DNA from: Prorocentrum cordatum
Lineage: Eukaryota; Sar; Dinophyceae; Prorocentrales; Prorocentraceae
Direction of reading: 5' to 3'
NCBI GenBank assembly: GCA_963575745.1
Contig: CAUYUJ010000865.1
Location: 37,420 to 101,419, forward strand
DNA: 64,000 nucleotides
Shown here: positions 50,361 through 61,200 of the stretch, piece by piece
Numbering within the stretch: the stretch's first letter is position 1
Layout of the letters: each line of letters begins with the position of its first letter
The notes under the pieces: generated by a model
Seen by the model: only the letters and a program-made list of their open reading frames with translations
What the model was told of the DNA's origin: nothing
Database searches by the model: none
Program-made: the position numbers and the translations under genes

Positions 50361-51216
50361 CCGGACGCGGAGATGATCTCCCCACTTGCCCTTCGGGGGC
50401 GTGGCAGAGATGTCGGATGCCGGCGCCTCGTCGGTTTCCGCGCGCGGCGGCGCTGCCCCTGCCGCCAGCAGCTCGCTCGCGCGCCGAGGCTCGTTTTCCC
50501 TCGCGGCTTCCGCGACGCGCGCGGCGCGCGGCGGGCGAGAGCTTTCGCCGATGCGTCGGGTCGCTCAAGTCACGGCGCTCCGCCAAAATTTTCGCGGGCA
50601 TGGCCTCGGGGCCGTTTGCTGGGAGCTGCAATATGTTCCTCTTCTGCCTGCTTCCGCGCTGGAGCGCGACGTTGACGACGGGCGCCACAAATCCAGATAT
50701 GTCCAGCAAGTGCCCCCGCGCAGTGGGATCGTCGGCCATGTCGCCATCGGCGTCGCAGCAGGCGGACTCGCCCCAGTTGGACAGGTAGACGGCCCAGTGC
50801 TCTGCGCGCGCCCCCCTGCCCCCTCCGCGCCTCGCTGCGTCGCCGGCGCGCTCGCTGCCGTTGTCGCCGCCGTGCCTTCGACCCAGACGACCCGGGTGTC
50901 CAGTCTGCTCCTCGCACGAACCCAGGTGGCCTAGGCGAGCGAGCCAGGCTAACATTCCTCAGCGAGGATGCCGATCGCACATGTGGAGTCGCAGTGCAAA
51001 GTGGCCGGATCCCCCGCGGACAATAGCGCCGCGCCCTGGACTTGGCATCCCGCGAGCACCCAAAACAACTTCCGATCGCAGCTGACAGTTCGGCAGCGTT
51101 GTTCGCGCGAGTCTTGGCCCCAGCGGATATGGAACTAGACCAATCACATTTACTTGGGCCAAATGCTGTAAGCAACGGCCCCTGCTCCGAACAAGACTCG
51201 GCGCCAAAATCGACAA
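50361..51216 (-). pseudogene. LINE B endonuclease C-terminus and EN-RT linker, decayed
   Basis: Upstream of the RT on the same strand: EHWAVYLSNWGESACCDADG, LDISGFVAPVVNVALQRGSR and LSDPTHRRKLSPAARRARRG, the latter like the charged EN-RT linker of LINEs. Further upstream (to 51216) only fragments can be read. Catalytic EN residues cannot be placed with confidence. Confidence 0.45.
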
Positions 51217-51545
51217 CGCGAGCCCCCGACTGGCAGGGTTAGTCCTCCGTCACCTCGAATCGCAAAAACCATCTGCATAAATAGGGAAAGCTAGAAGTGG
51301 ACCGTGTCCTGGAACGGAAGCAATTTCCAGGCCTAGCGGATCCTGGACTTTACTCTTGCACTGGTCGTCAGCAAGAGTCCATGCATCAGCCATGGGAGCA
51401 TCCCGAAGCGCAGCCGCCACTCTCGCATCGCCACTGGCACCCTCGACTCCACTACACAGCCGTGACAAAAGCTTCTTCAATATGCTATGATGAAGATCTC
51501 TCCCATCCCTTTCAATATTCCTAACATGACATGATGCTGGGATCA

Positions 51546-51700
51546 TTTGGCGGAGTAGTTTCCGATCCCGGAGACGTTAATAACTCTGCTACCCCAGCAC
51601 GGGATCGGAATCTACTCCGCGCCAAACCATAAATTATCGAGCGGAAGCGATTGCGCGCGGAGTAGTTTTAGTTAAGCTATTCCGAACTACTCGGCACGAG
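51546..51700. repeat. Two GGAGTAGTT hairpins between LINE B and the Copia remnant
   Basis: Stem 51546-51569 (TTTGGCGGAGTAGTTTCCGA) pairs with 51601-51626 around a loop of about 31 nt. A second stem, GGAGTAGTT at 51659 with AACTACTCGG at 51685, follows. The repeated GGAGTAGTT could be the edge of the retroelement or a small inverted-repeat element. Confidence 0.7.
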
Positions 51701-52382
51701 CGCGCCCTTCCACAAGGCAAATTGACAGAAACTTCCGTCGCGGCGACGCAGGCCCCTCACGAGCCCTCACTTGAGAGGACACATCATAATTGCCAAACGT
51801 GGCAGTCGGTGACTTTGGCGTCGGCTCTCCACCAGTAGTTCGTGTAGCCGCCCGTCGCGGTGCGTCGCCTGCCGCTCGAATAACTGCCCGCGATCTCTCA
51901 TGCTCCATCGCCGCGACCGGCGCCAGAGCGCCCGCGGCTCCAGCCTGGCCAGCCAGGGGGGCGCTGGCCGCTCCTCCTCCTCCTCCCGCTGGCGCGGGAG
52001 GCGCGGCAGGCGCGTCGCCGCGCCCGGCTCGAGATGGCCCCGCAGCAGCAGATGCCGGCCCGGCGTCTTGGCCCTGACGGGCCCTCTCGTTCAGAAAATC
52101 AATGGCCTTCTCGCCCCCAAGATTCGCAAGCTCCTCCAGCACGCGCGTCCTGCTGCTGGCCGCGTGACTAAGACCAGCTGCTCCTCGATGCCCGCGCGCT
52201 CGTAGCTCTTCGCAGCGCGGACAGCCTTCGGCGTGGCCAACTTTCGCTAGAATGGCCTCTGCCACGTAGAACTCCCTCACGATTGGGACCCTCGCCTGCG
52301 GCGGCGGCGCCAGAGGCGCCTGAACTCCCGCAGGTGCGACCACTGGTGGAACAGCTCCAGCTGGGGCAAGTACTTCGGCCAC
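51687..52382 (-). pseudogene. Copia-type element: region after integrase
   Basis: Contains REFYVAEAILAKVGHAEGCP then RCEELRARGHRGAAGLSHAA and RTRVLEELANL. A 'FY..K..L.k.G.t.GCp.C' block followed by H and Arg/Glu-rich helices is, to my knowledge, usual after integrase in dinoflagellate Copia-type polyproteins. Ala/Pro-rich filler follows. No RT remains. Confidence 0.5.
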
Positions 52383-53508
52383 AGCTTCTTCTCAATGTCT
52401 TCGCGGCCAACTCCAGGGTTCACCCTGGAGCTCGAGAACGTCAGGTCCATGATATCTCCACCTGTCCTTTGTGACAGCAATGTCGCCCCACTTCGACTAG
52501 AATGACCCCCGCTCAAGAATCTTGATTCCCAACCACGCTTCCTTTCATCAACCACGACCTTCTTGCCCTTGACGCGCTCGCCATAGGCAACGGCTCGCGC
52601 GCTCTCACTTACGTCAGCTGCGAAGCTCCACTCCAGTACGTCCATCAGCTCCAACTCGGAAGCGGTTACTGGCTGACGCCGCGCGCCTGATGGCCCAGAT
52701 CGCGAGCGGGTGTCCAAAAGGAAGACTCTTACCCCATCTCGACCGCAATGCCAACAAGATCGCGCGGACCTGAGCTTTGCTGATCTTCGCCGCGCTCTCG
52801 ACCTGACCGTCAGCATCGCGGTCGCCGACTGGCGACTCCTTGAAGATAATGTCCTTGGACTCGCACCTGTTCGCGATGGCCCGCTTGAGCGATGGCATCG
52901 CCTCCTCGCTATCTGATATGAGACGGCCTCTTGTGCCCAAGATCATCGAGAAAGTCCATGTACGCCCTCGCGACGAGCTCCCCTGCCCCTCTGTCGGGAG
53001 TAGACCAATGGCCCAAATGACATCCCGTCGTGCCGCAGTACAAGACGACAAAAATGATCCCCCGCTCCTGGCCGTCCTGGATGGCGTCCGCCTCGGCGCT
53101 GTTGAGGTAGCCGAAATCCATGGGCGCGGCGGGGATCCCCATCTCCTCGCCTTGGGAAACAAGACGACGCGGTGGTCCGCGAGAACGCCGATCACAACGC
53201 GCCGAATACCACGCTCTGAACACTGCATACCCAGACGCCTCGTGCTCGTCGACCTCCTTCTGTGTAGTCGCCGACGGTGACCTCGGCGCTCTCGCTCTCG
53301 ATGGTCTCGCCTCCTCGTGAGCTGGCGGCGGCGGCGGCGCGCCGCCCGGCCTCGCCGGTCCTGCGGCTCCGGCCAGGGCCCCCCCAGCGGCTGGGGCAAC
53401 TGGCGCCGCGGGCGCTGGCCTTTCGGGTGAACCTGCCGGCGGCCCCCCGACAAGGAACCGCCTGCCACCTCGGCCACGCGCGCTGCCATCTCACTCTCGA
53501 CCGCGAAC
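52383..53508 (-). pseudogene. Copia-type integrase, frameshifted
   Basis: Pieces in three frames. 52909-53223: PAAPMDFGYLNSAEADAIQD (first catalytic Asp), GIIFVVLYCGTTGCHLGHWS and GELVARAYMDFLDDLGHKRP. 52614-53489 frame: LISDSEEAMPSLKRAIANRC (second Asp in SDSE) and SPVGDRDADGQVESAAKISK, with the Glu of the DDE triad in QVESA. 52277-52816 frame: GKKVVVDERKRGWESRFLSG then HSSRSGATLLSQRTGGDI, the C-terminal 'W..G..LG...RS.E' block. The integrase order is intact but at least two frameshifts break it. Confidence 0.75.
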
Positions 53509-54720
53509 TTAAGCTTTGCCGGCGACCGACTCGACGACTTCCTGATCGTGGCTGCCGTCTTGGGATCTGAGGCACCGAATAAACTGTCGTAGCCTTCGTC
53601 CTGGAACGCTGTCCTCGCTGTAGATCAAGCGTCCTTCCCTGTCCAATTGCCCGAGCTTGTCGCTCAGCATCTTGGTAGCCGACGCGAGCGGCTTGGTCGC
53701 GGCCGCCCTTCTAGCCCGAAACCGAGCCTGACGATCGTTCTCTTCGACCACCGTGATCTCGCCCATGCCTTCATCGTCCAGGATCAGCCCGTTCGCCGCG
53801 GGGCGCTGCCTGCCGCTCGGCTTGCCCGCAGCTGCTGGCCAAGAGCTCGGCATGGCAGCTGCGGCGGCCCCGTAATCGAAGTTGACTGATACCCAATTGT
53901 CCGAATCGATCACGCGCGGCGGCGGCCCGAACGCACGCAGCTCAAGACCTCCTGCCTCTTCTGGCTCTGGCTGATCTTGCTTTCCTTGACCATCCTCTTG
54001 AGTGCCCCAAACCTCGTCGACCTGATTCGCGTCTCTCTTGCCTTTCTTGCCCGTCTTGCCCTTCCTACCCTTGGATTTGCCTTTCGAGTCGCAGCCCTGG
54101 TGAGGCTTCTGCCAGCAGTTCTCTGCCTCGTGGCCATTCTTTCCACAGTTCCAGCACGCGGGCCCAGCAGAGTCACCTTTCTTGCCTTCTGGATCGCCTT
54201 CGCCTCCTATGCCGCCCCCATATCCTTTGCCCGCGTCTCCTTTGCCACTGCCTTTGCCGCCCCTGTACTGGAGAGAGCCAACATCCATGTCATCAGGCCC
54301 TCGACGACGCAGACTTCCTCGTCCTTGCGCACCTGCAGTGGGCGGATCCTTGACCCTGTTGCCGGCGCGCTGCTCGATATACTGAATCACCTCGGCCCCG
54401 AACGAATTGTAGTCCGCGAGCCTCGACTGGTCGGCCTGGGCGCGCCTTGCCAAGTCCCCCGGCAAAAGGGGCTCCAGCGCTGACGTACGAATGTCCTCCG
54501 GCAACTTCTCTCGAGCCCCATATTGCCCGCGTCGCCGTTCGCATCGAGCCACCAGCCCCCCCCATCGCTCTAGAGCCGATCCAAGTTCATCAACGGTGAT
54601 TTGACCCGGCCTCAACTCGTTCCGAAGCATCGCTTTCTTCCGACTTCCAGTGGTCGGGTCGTATCTATCGCGCAGCTTTCTCCAGCAGTCGAAACCGTTG
54701 TTCGCTGCAGCGTTGCTCAC
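53509..54720 (-). CDS. Copia-type gag with CCHC zinc knuckle
   Basis: 403 open codons. The gag helical part is GFDCWRKLRDRYDPTTGSRK, AMLRNELRPGQITVDELGSA and LERWGGLVARCER. A Gly/Lys linker and zinc knuckle CWNCGKNGHEAENCW follow (C189, C192, H197, C202). Basic GKSKGRKGKTGKKGKRD comes next. NWVSVNFDYGAAAAAMPSSW then resembles the start of a retroviral-type protease, with DYGA in place of D(S/T)GA. The knuckle packages element RNA; the protease replacement suggests inactivity. It continues upstream in a different frame to 55206. Confidence 0.78.
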   Translation of the reverse strand: MSNAAANNGFDCWRKLRDRYDPTTGSRKKAMLRNELRPGQITVDELGSALERWGGLVARCERRRGQYGAREKLPEDIRTSALEPLLPGDLARRAQADQSRLADYNSFGAEVIQYIEQRAGNRVKDPPTAGAQGRGSLRRRGPDDMDVGSLQYRGGKGSGKGDAGKGYGGGIGGEGDPEGKKGDSAGPACWNCGKNGHEAENCWQKPHQGCDSKGKSKGRKGKTGKKGKRDANQVDEVWGTQEDGQGKQDQPEPEEAGGLELRAFGPPPRVIDSDNWVSVNFDYGAAAAAMPSSWPAAAGKPSGRQRPAANGLILDDEGMGEITVVEENDRQARFRARRAAATKPLASATKMLSDKLGQLDREGRLIYSEDSVPGRRLRQFIRCLRSQDGSHDQEVVESVAGKA

Positions 54721-55206
54721 GATGTCAGAAGGCTTTCACGTGCAGAGTTGTTGGAGTGCGGCATGCATCTGAGAATTTATACTGGCCGCGTTCTAGATGG
54801 AATCCCCCGCGTCTTCTCCGAACGCCGCGCCGACCGCCTCGACGGTGACTGCCTCTGGCCGTTCAACCGTCCACCCCGAGACTTCTCCAGGCTTGTCTCC
54901 GTGCACCGACGCTACAAATGATTCAAACTTCTTACTCCGTTCCCTGCGCGTGTTCCCATCTACTCCAAATCAACTTGGCTTTCCAGTTCTGCGATTGCCC
55001 GCGGGCCCTGGAGTGGGGCCCCGGCCGCGATCCTCCAAGAGGGCCGTGGAGGTCTGGGCCAACTTTGGCAAACTCCGGATACCATCCGGGTGATTTTGTC
55101 GTAGTCGCGTGTTCCCCACCTCCAAGTTCTGCTGTTGGACCGCGAGCTGTCTCTGGCCCTGCGTCGGCTGATCGATCTGCTCCAGCACCTGCTCCGGAGT
55201 CGCCAT
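54721..55206 (-). pseudogene. Copia-type gag N-terminus
   Basis: ATG at 55206: MATPEQVLEQIDQPTQGQRQ then LAVQQQNLEVGNTRLRQ, a coiled-coil-like gag start. The frame ends at 54970. AKLIWSRWEHAQGTE and then DKPGEVSGWTVERPEAVTVE lie in other frames before the main gag part, so two frameshifts are likely. Confidence 0.5.
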
Positions 55207-57409
55207 CTTCAGTTCCGACTGCGAAACTCCCGCTCCACCTCCGCGCGGGCGGCTCTCTCGACCTTCTTGCGCCCCTGCAAGAACTGGCCGATAGGCCGCC
55301 AGGTCCTCTGCTGCATCGCCCGACGGATGATCCAGCGAGCGATGCGCGCCCAGCGGGCGAAGCGAAACGCCCCCCCCCCCCCCGGCCTCGCTGACGAGCT
55401 CGAAACCCTGGTCCGAGGAAACGGAGGGCTCCGCTACCATGCACAAATAATGCATGTGAGCGTGACATCCATTCTCCCTCGTCGCTGAAGGCGCCCAGAG
55501 CGCAAACGAGTGCGGGCGGCGGCAACGCGCGACAATGCAAACGACATTCAGCATGCACGCTGTGACAACAACAACATCTCACGCCACACATCTGCAGAGG
55601 ACGAGGCCCAGGGCGTTGGCCGCACCTCGCTTGCAAGAATGAAGATGGCTGAACAACTAAGGTGAACTCAGACGCGGCAGGCTCAAGCGCCCCTAGCGGA
55701 CCCCATAGTTTGGCCCCCCTGTCCCCGTGAGAAGAGTTGCGCAAGATAGAGCCCTCAGAGCCATCGGGGAATTTGGCTGGAACACGCGCCAATCTGACGG
55801 ATGGCAACCCAGGCGCTACATGCAGCCTTTTAGGTAATGGAGCGCTTGAATGTTTAGGTAAGATGCGCCACTTACTGGCTTCGACTAGCTGCGCGCCCAA
55901 AATTGGCCCAGAGTCCAATTTCGGTGCGCGCGTTCACGCCTGCGGGGGGCAAGCGACCGCTAGGGCGCCGCGTGCACGTTGGCATCTGGATGATCTTCGA
56001 ACAAGGGGGACTCGGTCGGGATCAGGGCCTGCCTGCCCGCGCGCTCAGAACCGCAGCCCTAATGATGCTGCTCGGCGACAAGCTGCCCCTGCTGAAAGTT
56101 CCGCCACCATTAAAACGCATTGCGCGGGGGCAGCGTAGGATTCGCGCCACTATCCAGCCATCTATCTGGAATAAAACGCAAGCTAGTCAAAAAGCTCCTT
56201 GTCGCAGGCTGATCGTAATCCATGAGCTGCGCCTAATAAATGTCCTCTTCCAGCCGAGCTCTCAAACTTGCGCTTAAACCTAGGAGGACCCATTGCGTGC
56301 CCGATAACCTATTGAGGGGACAACTTCCCGGGAGGTAGGCACCCAGCACACCCCAAATCACATTTTAACGTGTGCAATGGAATGGCGCAAGATGATGAGG
56401 AGAAATCGTTTGACCCAATTCCAAGCGAATCCAGGGGCCCAAACTCGACTCATGGCCACCAGTGTCATGCCGTCCGTCACCTACGGAAGGGACATGTGTG
56501 CATTCAGCCCGTGGTGAGCTTCGACGGACTGCCGCCACTGCCGATGCAATCTCGATACGTGGGGTCTGTTCAGGATTGAGCTTACGAGGCAGGCGACAAG
56601 ATCCGCAACTACCAAACGTTTACCAATCAAAAAAGCATTGCAACAGTATTCGAAGAAGCTGTAAGGTTCTACGCTGTTGGAACGACAGTGAAACAACACA
56701 CCCAAAGACTATTTGAAAGAGCTATAAGGTTCTACGCCGTCCAGATGACCGTCGGACCCCCTAGGTGTACACTTGCGTGCCAGATCGCTATGGAAATTAC
56801 AACAAAATTCCTGCTAGCATTCCTCCGAATCCTCGAGAGACAGAAACCCTTTCAACCTCGGAGGAAGAGAAAAGCTAAGGCATAACTTTGAAACGATATG
56901 CTACTGAATGGTGGATGGCCACGGTGCCAAGACAAGATTTTCAACCAATTCAGAAAAGACTGTTTCACCCCGAACCAACTACGTTTTTTACACTGCCGCC
57001 GCTGATGTCCCACCGTCTCAGCCAAGCTTGGTTTTAAGCATAGCAGGGGTCCTTTGTCTGATTTGCTCCTGTGGGCACACGAAGGAAAATGGACGTTCAA
57101 GAGCCCGTTCGTTGTCGTGGACCGTCTCAGGGCCGAGATCGAACTGAATGTCGTTTCGCCCTCTGTGTTGCCAAGAGACTTTCTGCCCAGCTTCAGGACT
57201 CCTAGATTCCACAGTTCGTTCTGAAATAAAGCCACCCGGGCCCAAGACGATGACGAGGACGCGCTCGAAACCCGAGAAATGTGGTAGGAGACTGCCGCCA
57301 AGTTCGCGCTTTACAGAGAGGCACGAGAGATGTCCTCCTGAACCCCAGATTGCCTCAAGCAAGAGTTTGGAGGTGCGGTCCCTACTGCGATTCAGCTCGC
57401 AAGCCTGGA
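55207..57409. other. No gene identified
   Basis: GC drops towards 56.3-57.3 kb. A small duplication (AAGGTTCTACGC at about 56660 and 56730) is visible. Short frames (for example 55903-56277, 124 codons) show no family resemblance. Part may be the eroded upstream portion of LINE C. Confidence 0.35.
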
Positions 57410-58110
57410 TAAAACCTCCAGCTGGATTGCAAGTACTGTGGCAAATCTGATTATAATTTGTTCACCGTGTGTGGGAATGTGCACACGGTGCTGCGAAGCA
57501 AGACGAATCTTGCCCTCCAGGCCTCCTGGAAGATGCCCAGAGAGCAGGTCCTGAGAGCTTCTTGTTCACTCGCGCGTGCCCCCCAAAGTTCGATGCACCA
57601 TACCCAACGGAGGATTGGGATCTCAGGTCTCTTGGATGCCAGCCGTGCAGGATTTCGTGCAAAGCCGACTCGTGTTCAGATGGTTCGTGCCTTCGCCCAG
57701 ATTTCGGGGACTTGGCCCGTGCTGGTTCTGGAGCTTGCGAGCTGGACCCTGAGGGCTCTCTCTCCGCAAAAGAGTCTGTCGTCATATCCCAAAGCTTTTT
57801 GATCAGAGTTCGTGAGTTGCAGAGAATGCTGCGCTCGTGGCAGAAGCCAATTGTACCGGGGAATGGTTGCACAGCAAAGTTGCGCTAGATTTTGAGGCGT
57901 TGCGCAGAACTGGCTTCAACCCCACAACTGCCCTGGGCTCTGGAACTCTCCACGTAAATTTTCCCGTAAAGCCGCTGTGGGCATCCCTGGAAAATGGATC
58001 AACTTGCAAAACAGGGAAAGCTCACAATGGCGATCCGGAAACTGTCGACAATTCTGAACTCACGGACATCAAGGGGAATAGAGGAGCTGACTGGCTTGCT
58101 GCCCAGGGAG
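57410..58110 (+). pseudogene. LINE C: zinc cluster and RNase H remnant
   Basis: Plus strand, unlike the other retroelements. LDCKYCGKSDYNLFTVCGNV resembles the zinc cluster that precedes RNase H in U7. In the frame of 57469-57888: APYPTEDWDLRSLGCQPC, then DSCSDGSCLRPDFGDLARAG with the RNase H DGS and the ARAG that follows it in many LINEs. In the frame of 57837-58226: LTDIKGNRGADWLAAQGALI, the C-terminal 'gN..AD.LA..GA' block. Two or more frameshifts; fossil. Confidence 0.6.
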
Positions 58111-58206
58111 CTCTTATTCATGATTTCTCGGCTGCTCAGCGCGATGAGACTAAGTCGACCCTATCCCACGTTTTCAGTTTATGCGTTGTCATCGTTCTAG
58201 TTTTAG

Positions 58207-61200
58207 GGTGGACACCCAGGAGATGACATGCGTTAAGAACTCAATAAAGGTAGTGTGGGCCCGCGTGGTGCTCAATGTGCTCCCAAAGTAGCCCACAACC
58301 CTTATTGGAATGGTAATATATTTAGTTGGCGGTGCTCTGATTATCTCAAGAAGGTTTGTGCCTGAACCCCTGTTTTGCGAGTCTGGGGCAACCCAAGAGA
58401 TCCTGGCCACAAGCTTCATGTCAGCTGGGCCCGTCCGCATGATGCCCATGTTGTGTTTTATGCAGCGCGTGGCAAGTTCCCCCCCACCAAAGCTCTCTGG
58501 AGAGGCCAAAAGGTACCGATACCGCTACTCCCTTGACCTCCCCTGGGGTGCGTTCTGACCAGCATTTCGAGGCGAATCCAGCGGTGGCGACGAGGGCCTC
58601 CGAGGAGGCCCAAGAAGGGGAAAACGAGAAAGGGGCAGAGGTATGGGTACAGTTCCCTCCTCTGACTCTCAGGCTGGTGGAGACATGTTCTCCCAACGAG
58701 TGTTAGACGCTTCATACCCTCCTCCGCGCCGCGGCCACCTCCCCGGGACAAGGCAGGCGTTCAGGCCGCCCGTCCCCTTCGTGGGAACCCTCCTCAACGG
58801 CTCCATCAAGGCGCGGGGGCCCGGGGGAGGGTCGGACAGGCCATCAGGGGGAGGAGGAGCTGACACTGAACTTGCCTGGATGTGTTCTGTCACTGCCCGA
58901 GGTTACACACTCTGGGACTTCTGGCGTCCTTGTTATTGCTGACGTTGCAACCATTCGCTCCAGCAAACGAGAAGGCCCGGAACCGAGTCTGACTGAAATG
59001 GAGCCATCGCCTGCGTGGGCATGCAAGCAGACGTACAGCGGAAAGACAAACCTAATCATGCACATTTGAAACCCGACGAACACCGCCCTTAGCACCACAC
59101 AGTCGCGGGTGAATCGAAGGTGGCTAAGTTGTTTCCAAGCCGTAGAGAACGCCATGTGTGCCATATAACCATGGGTGAATCGAAACTGTGACATAATGCT
59201 TCCAACCTTCCACGGGAGAGCAACGTCTGCAGATGGCATCCTGTATGCCGCCCTCGCCGATCTCGAACATCGCCTCGCCCTGTGCGGACGTCGGGACGGG
59301 TATCGCAAAACGACAATCAATGTGCAACAATCGATTCGCACGAATATCTGAGGTTGGCAATAAGAACCAGCGGCAAATCGAGGCAAGGAGAAACGAGAAT
59401 GAATCAGCAGGGAAGGATGGTTAGATGAACAAGACAGCTACAAAGACGAGCGTGGTTACAACGTGGGTCACAACAATCCGTAGTCATGCCGTCTCACCCC
59501 AATGTCACCTCAACAGATGAAGGCCACATCTATTTCACTCGCCACTTCAACTCGCCCCTCCCCAAATTGCAATTTATAGACATCGGGCACGCCATAGTGT
59601 CCGTCAACTGGCAGGACATCTGCGGTCGGAGCAACCTGAATAAACATGGGTCGGAAAAGAAGTGAGGCTGTGGGAGGATGCAGTGAACGAGGAGAGAGTG
59701 ACAAATACACGGCACTGACATCTGGCTATCGAAAGTGCACCTGCATGAAAGAGCAGTCAAACACTAGACAGGAGCCTCCGGAAGGCTTGGAGAGTCGAAG
59801 ATCTTGCAGATGCGCGTCTGCCCCTGGAGAGTGCACAATTACGTGCGAAAGTTCTGCCAGCCACTTCGTCTCTCGTTATGCAGCCAGTGTACGGGCCAAT
59901 GCCCCCTTTCCCCTGTGAGTGAGGTCAAAGCGACCTCTTGCAGTGCCATGACGGTGTGCCGCTGCATGCTCCTTGACCCCAGCGTACTAGCATCCGATTC
60001 GCCACAATGCAATCTTCTTGTGAATTTCCATCGCCCGCGTGCGTCTCAGTGCGTGCATGCCTAGAGCGCACACGTGTCGGGCTCACGAACGCAGCGTCGC
60101 CTACCCGTGCAAACTTGGCGGCACCAAGCCTGCCCTCAAGCGGGAGGGCACCCAATCGGCAATTGCCAAGACGCTTTGCTGCGAGCCGCGTCGGCCGTAG
60201 CCTGGCCTTGCAAAAACGGGCGCGGGGCTGATGGCGCAGCTGCGCTCGAGAGTGTAGCTGTACGCACTGGCGCCCTGGGACAAGAGATGCCCCGCCCAGC
60301 TGAAGGAGGAGGAGGAGGAGCAGGAGGAGAAGAGGGAGGAGGAGAGGAGGAGCAGGAGGAGCAGGAGGAGAAGGGGGAGGGAGGAGGAGGAGGAGAGGAG
60401 GAGGAGGAGGGAGGAGGAGGAGCAGGAGGAGCAGGAGGAGGAGGAGGAGGAGGCGGAGGATATGTCTCCTGGCAGAGGCCCTGCATCAACACGTGACCCT
60501 CGACAGCAGGAGAGCTGCCGCTCGGCCGACAGACCTTCCCAACAAGCTTGGGGCAACGAACGGGCAAAACGAGCTGGGCGTGCGCACGCCAGCACGTGGC
60601 CAGGACACATGCTCTGCGTACGCCGTGTGCCTGTGCACCCTGTACCTCGTTTCTGACATCTACATGTCTTCCTCTCCCTTCGTCGCTGTCCCCAGCTCAT
60701 CAGGACGATCGCGCTGAACACGGATTCCATGTCAAACGCTGATTAGCTGCAGAAGAGAAGAGGTAGTGCCTTCCCCTTTCTAAAGAAGAGTCGTGTCTGG
60801 CTCGCGTGGGCGATGACATGACCTCGCAGAAATGATGATGGCACACTAGATGGTTCACATGCTTTCGCACCATCAGCATGCGTGAGTGTGAAGATACAGC
60901 GCTGGCTGGCCCGAGTAATTCACAGACAAATTCCATTCCTGTGGGTCCGATCCAGACTATCTATAACACGTGCGTCTGCGCGGTGACACATTCTATGGCA
61001 CGGGACATCGCTAGCTAACAAAAAGTACCACATGAAACGTCAGCTCAATTGCATAAACAAGCTCTGAAGCACTCCGACTCTCTCACTTGACGACAGTATA
61101 CTGTCGTCAAGTGAGAGAGTCGGAGTGCTTCAGAGCTTGTTTATGCAATTGAGCTGACGTTTCATGTGGTACTTTTTGTTAGCTAGCGATGTCCCGTGCC

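Noticed and set aside
58643-58942. Small ORFs in the arms of the second palindrome, present twice in mirror image
   Set aside because: All are short, without family resemblance, and duplicated only because the arms are. I list the palindrome and not the ORFs.
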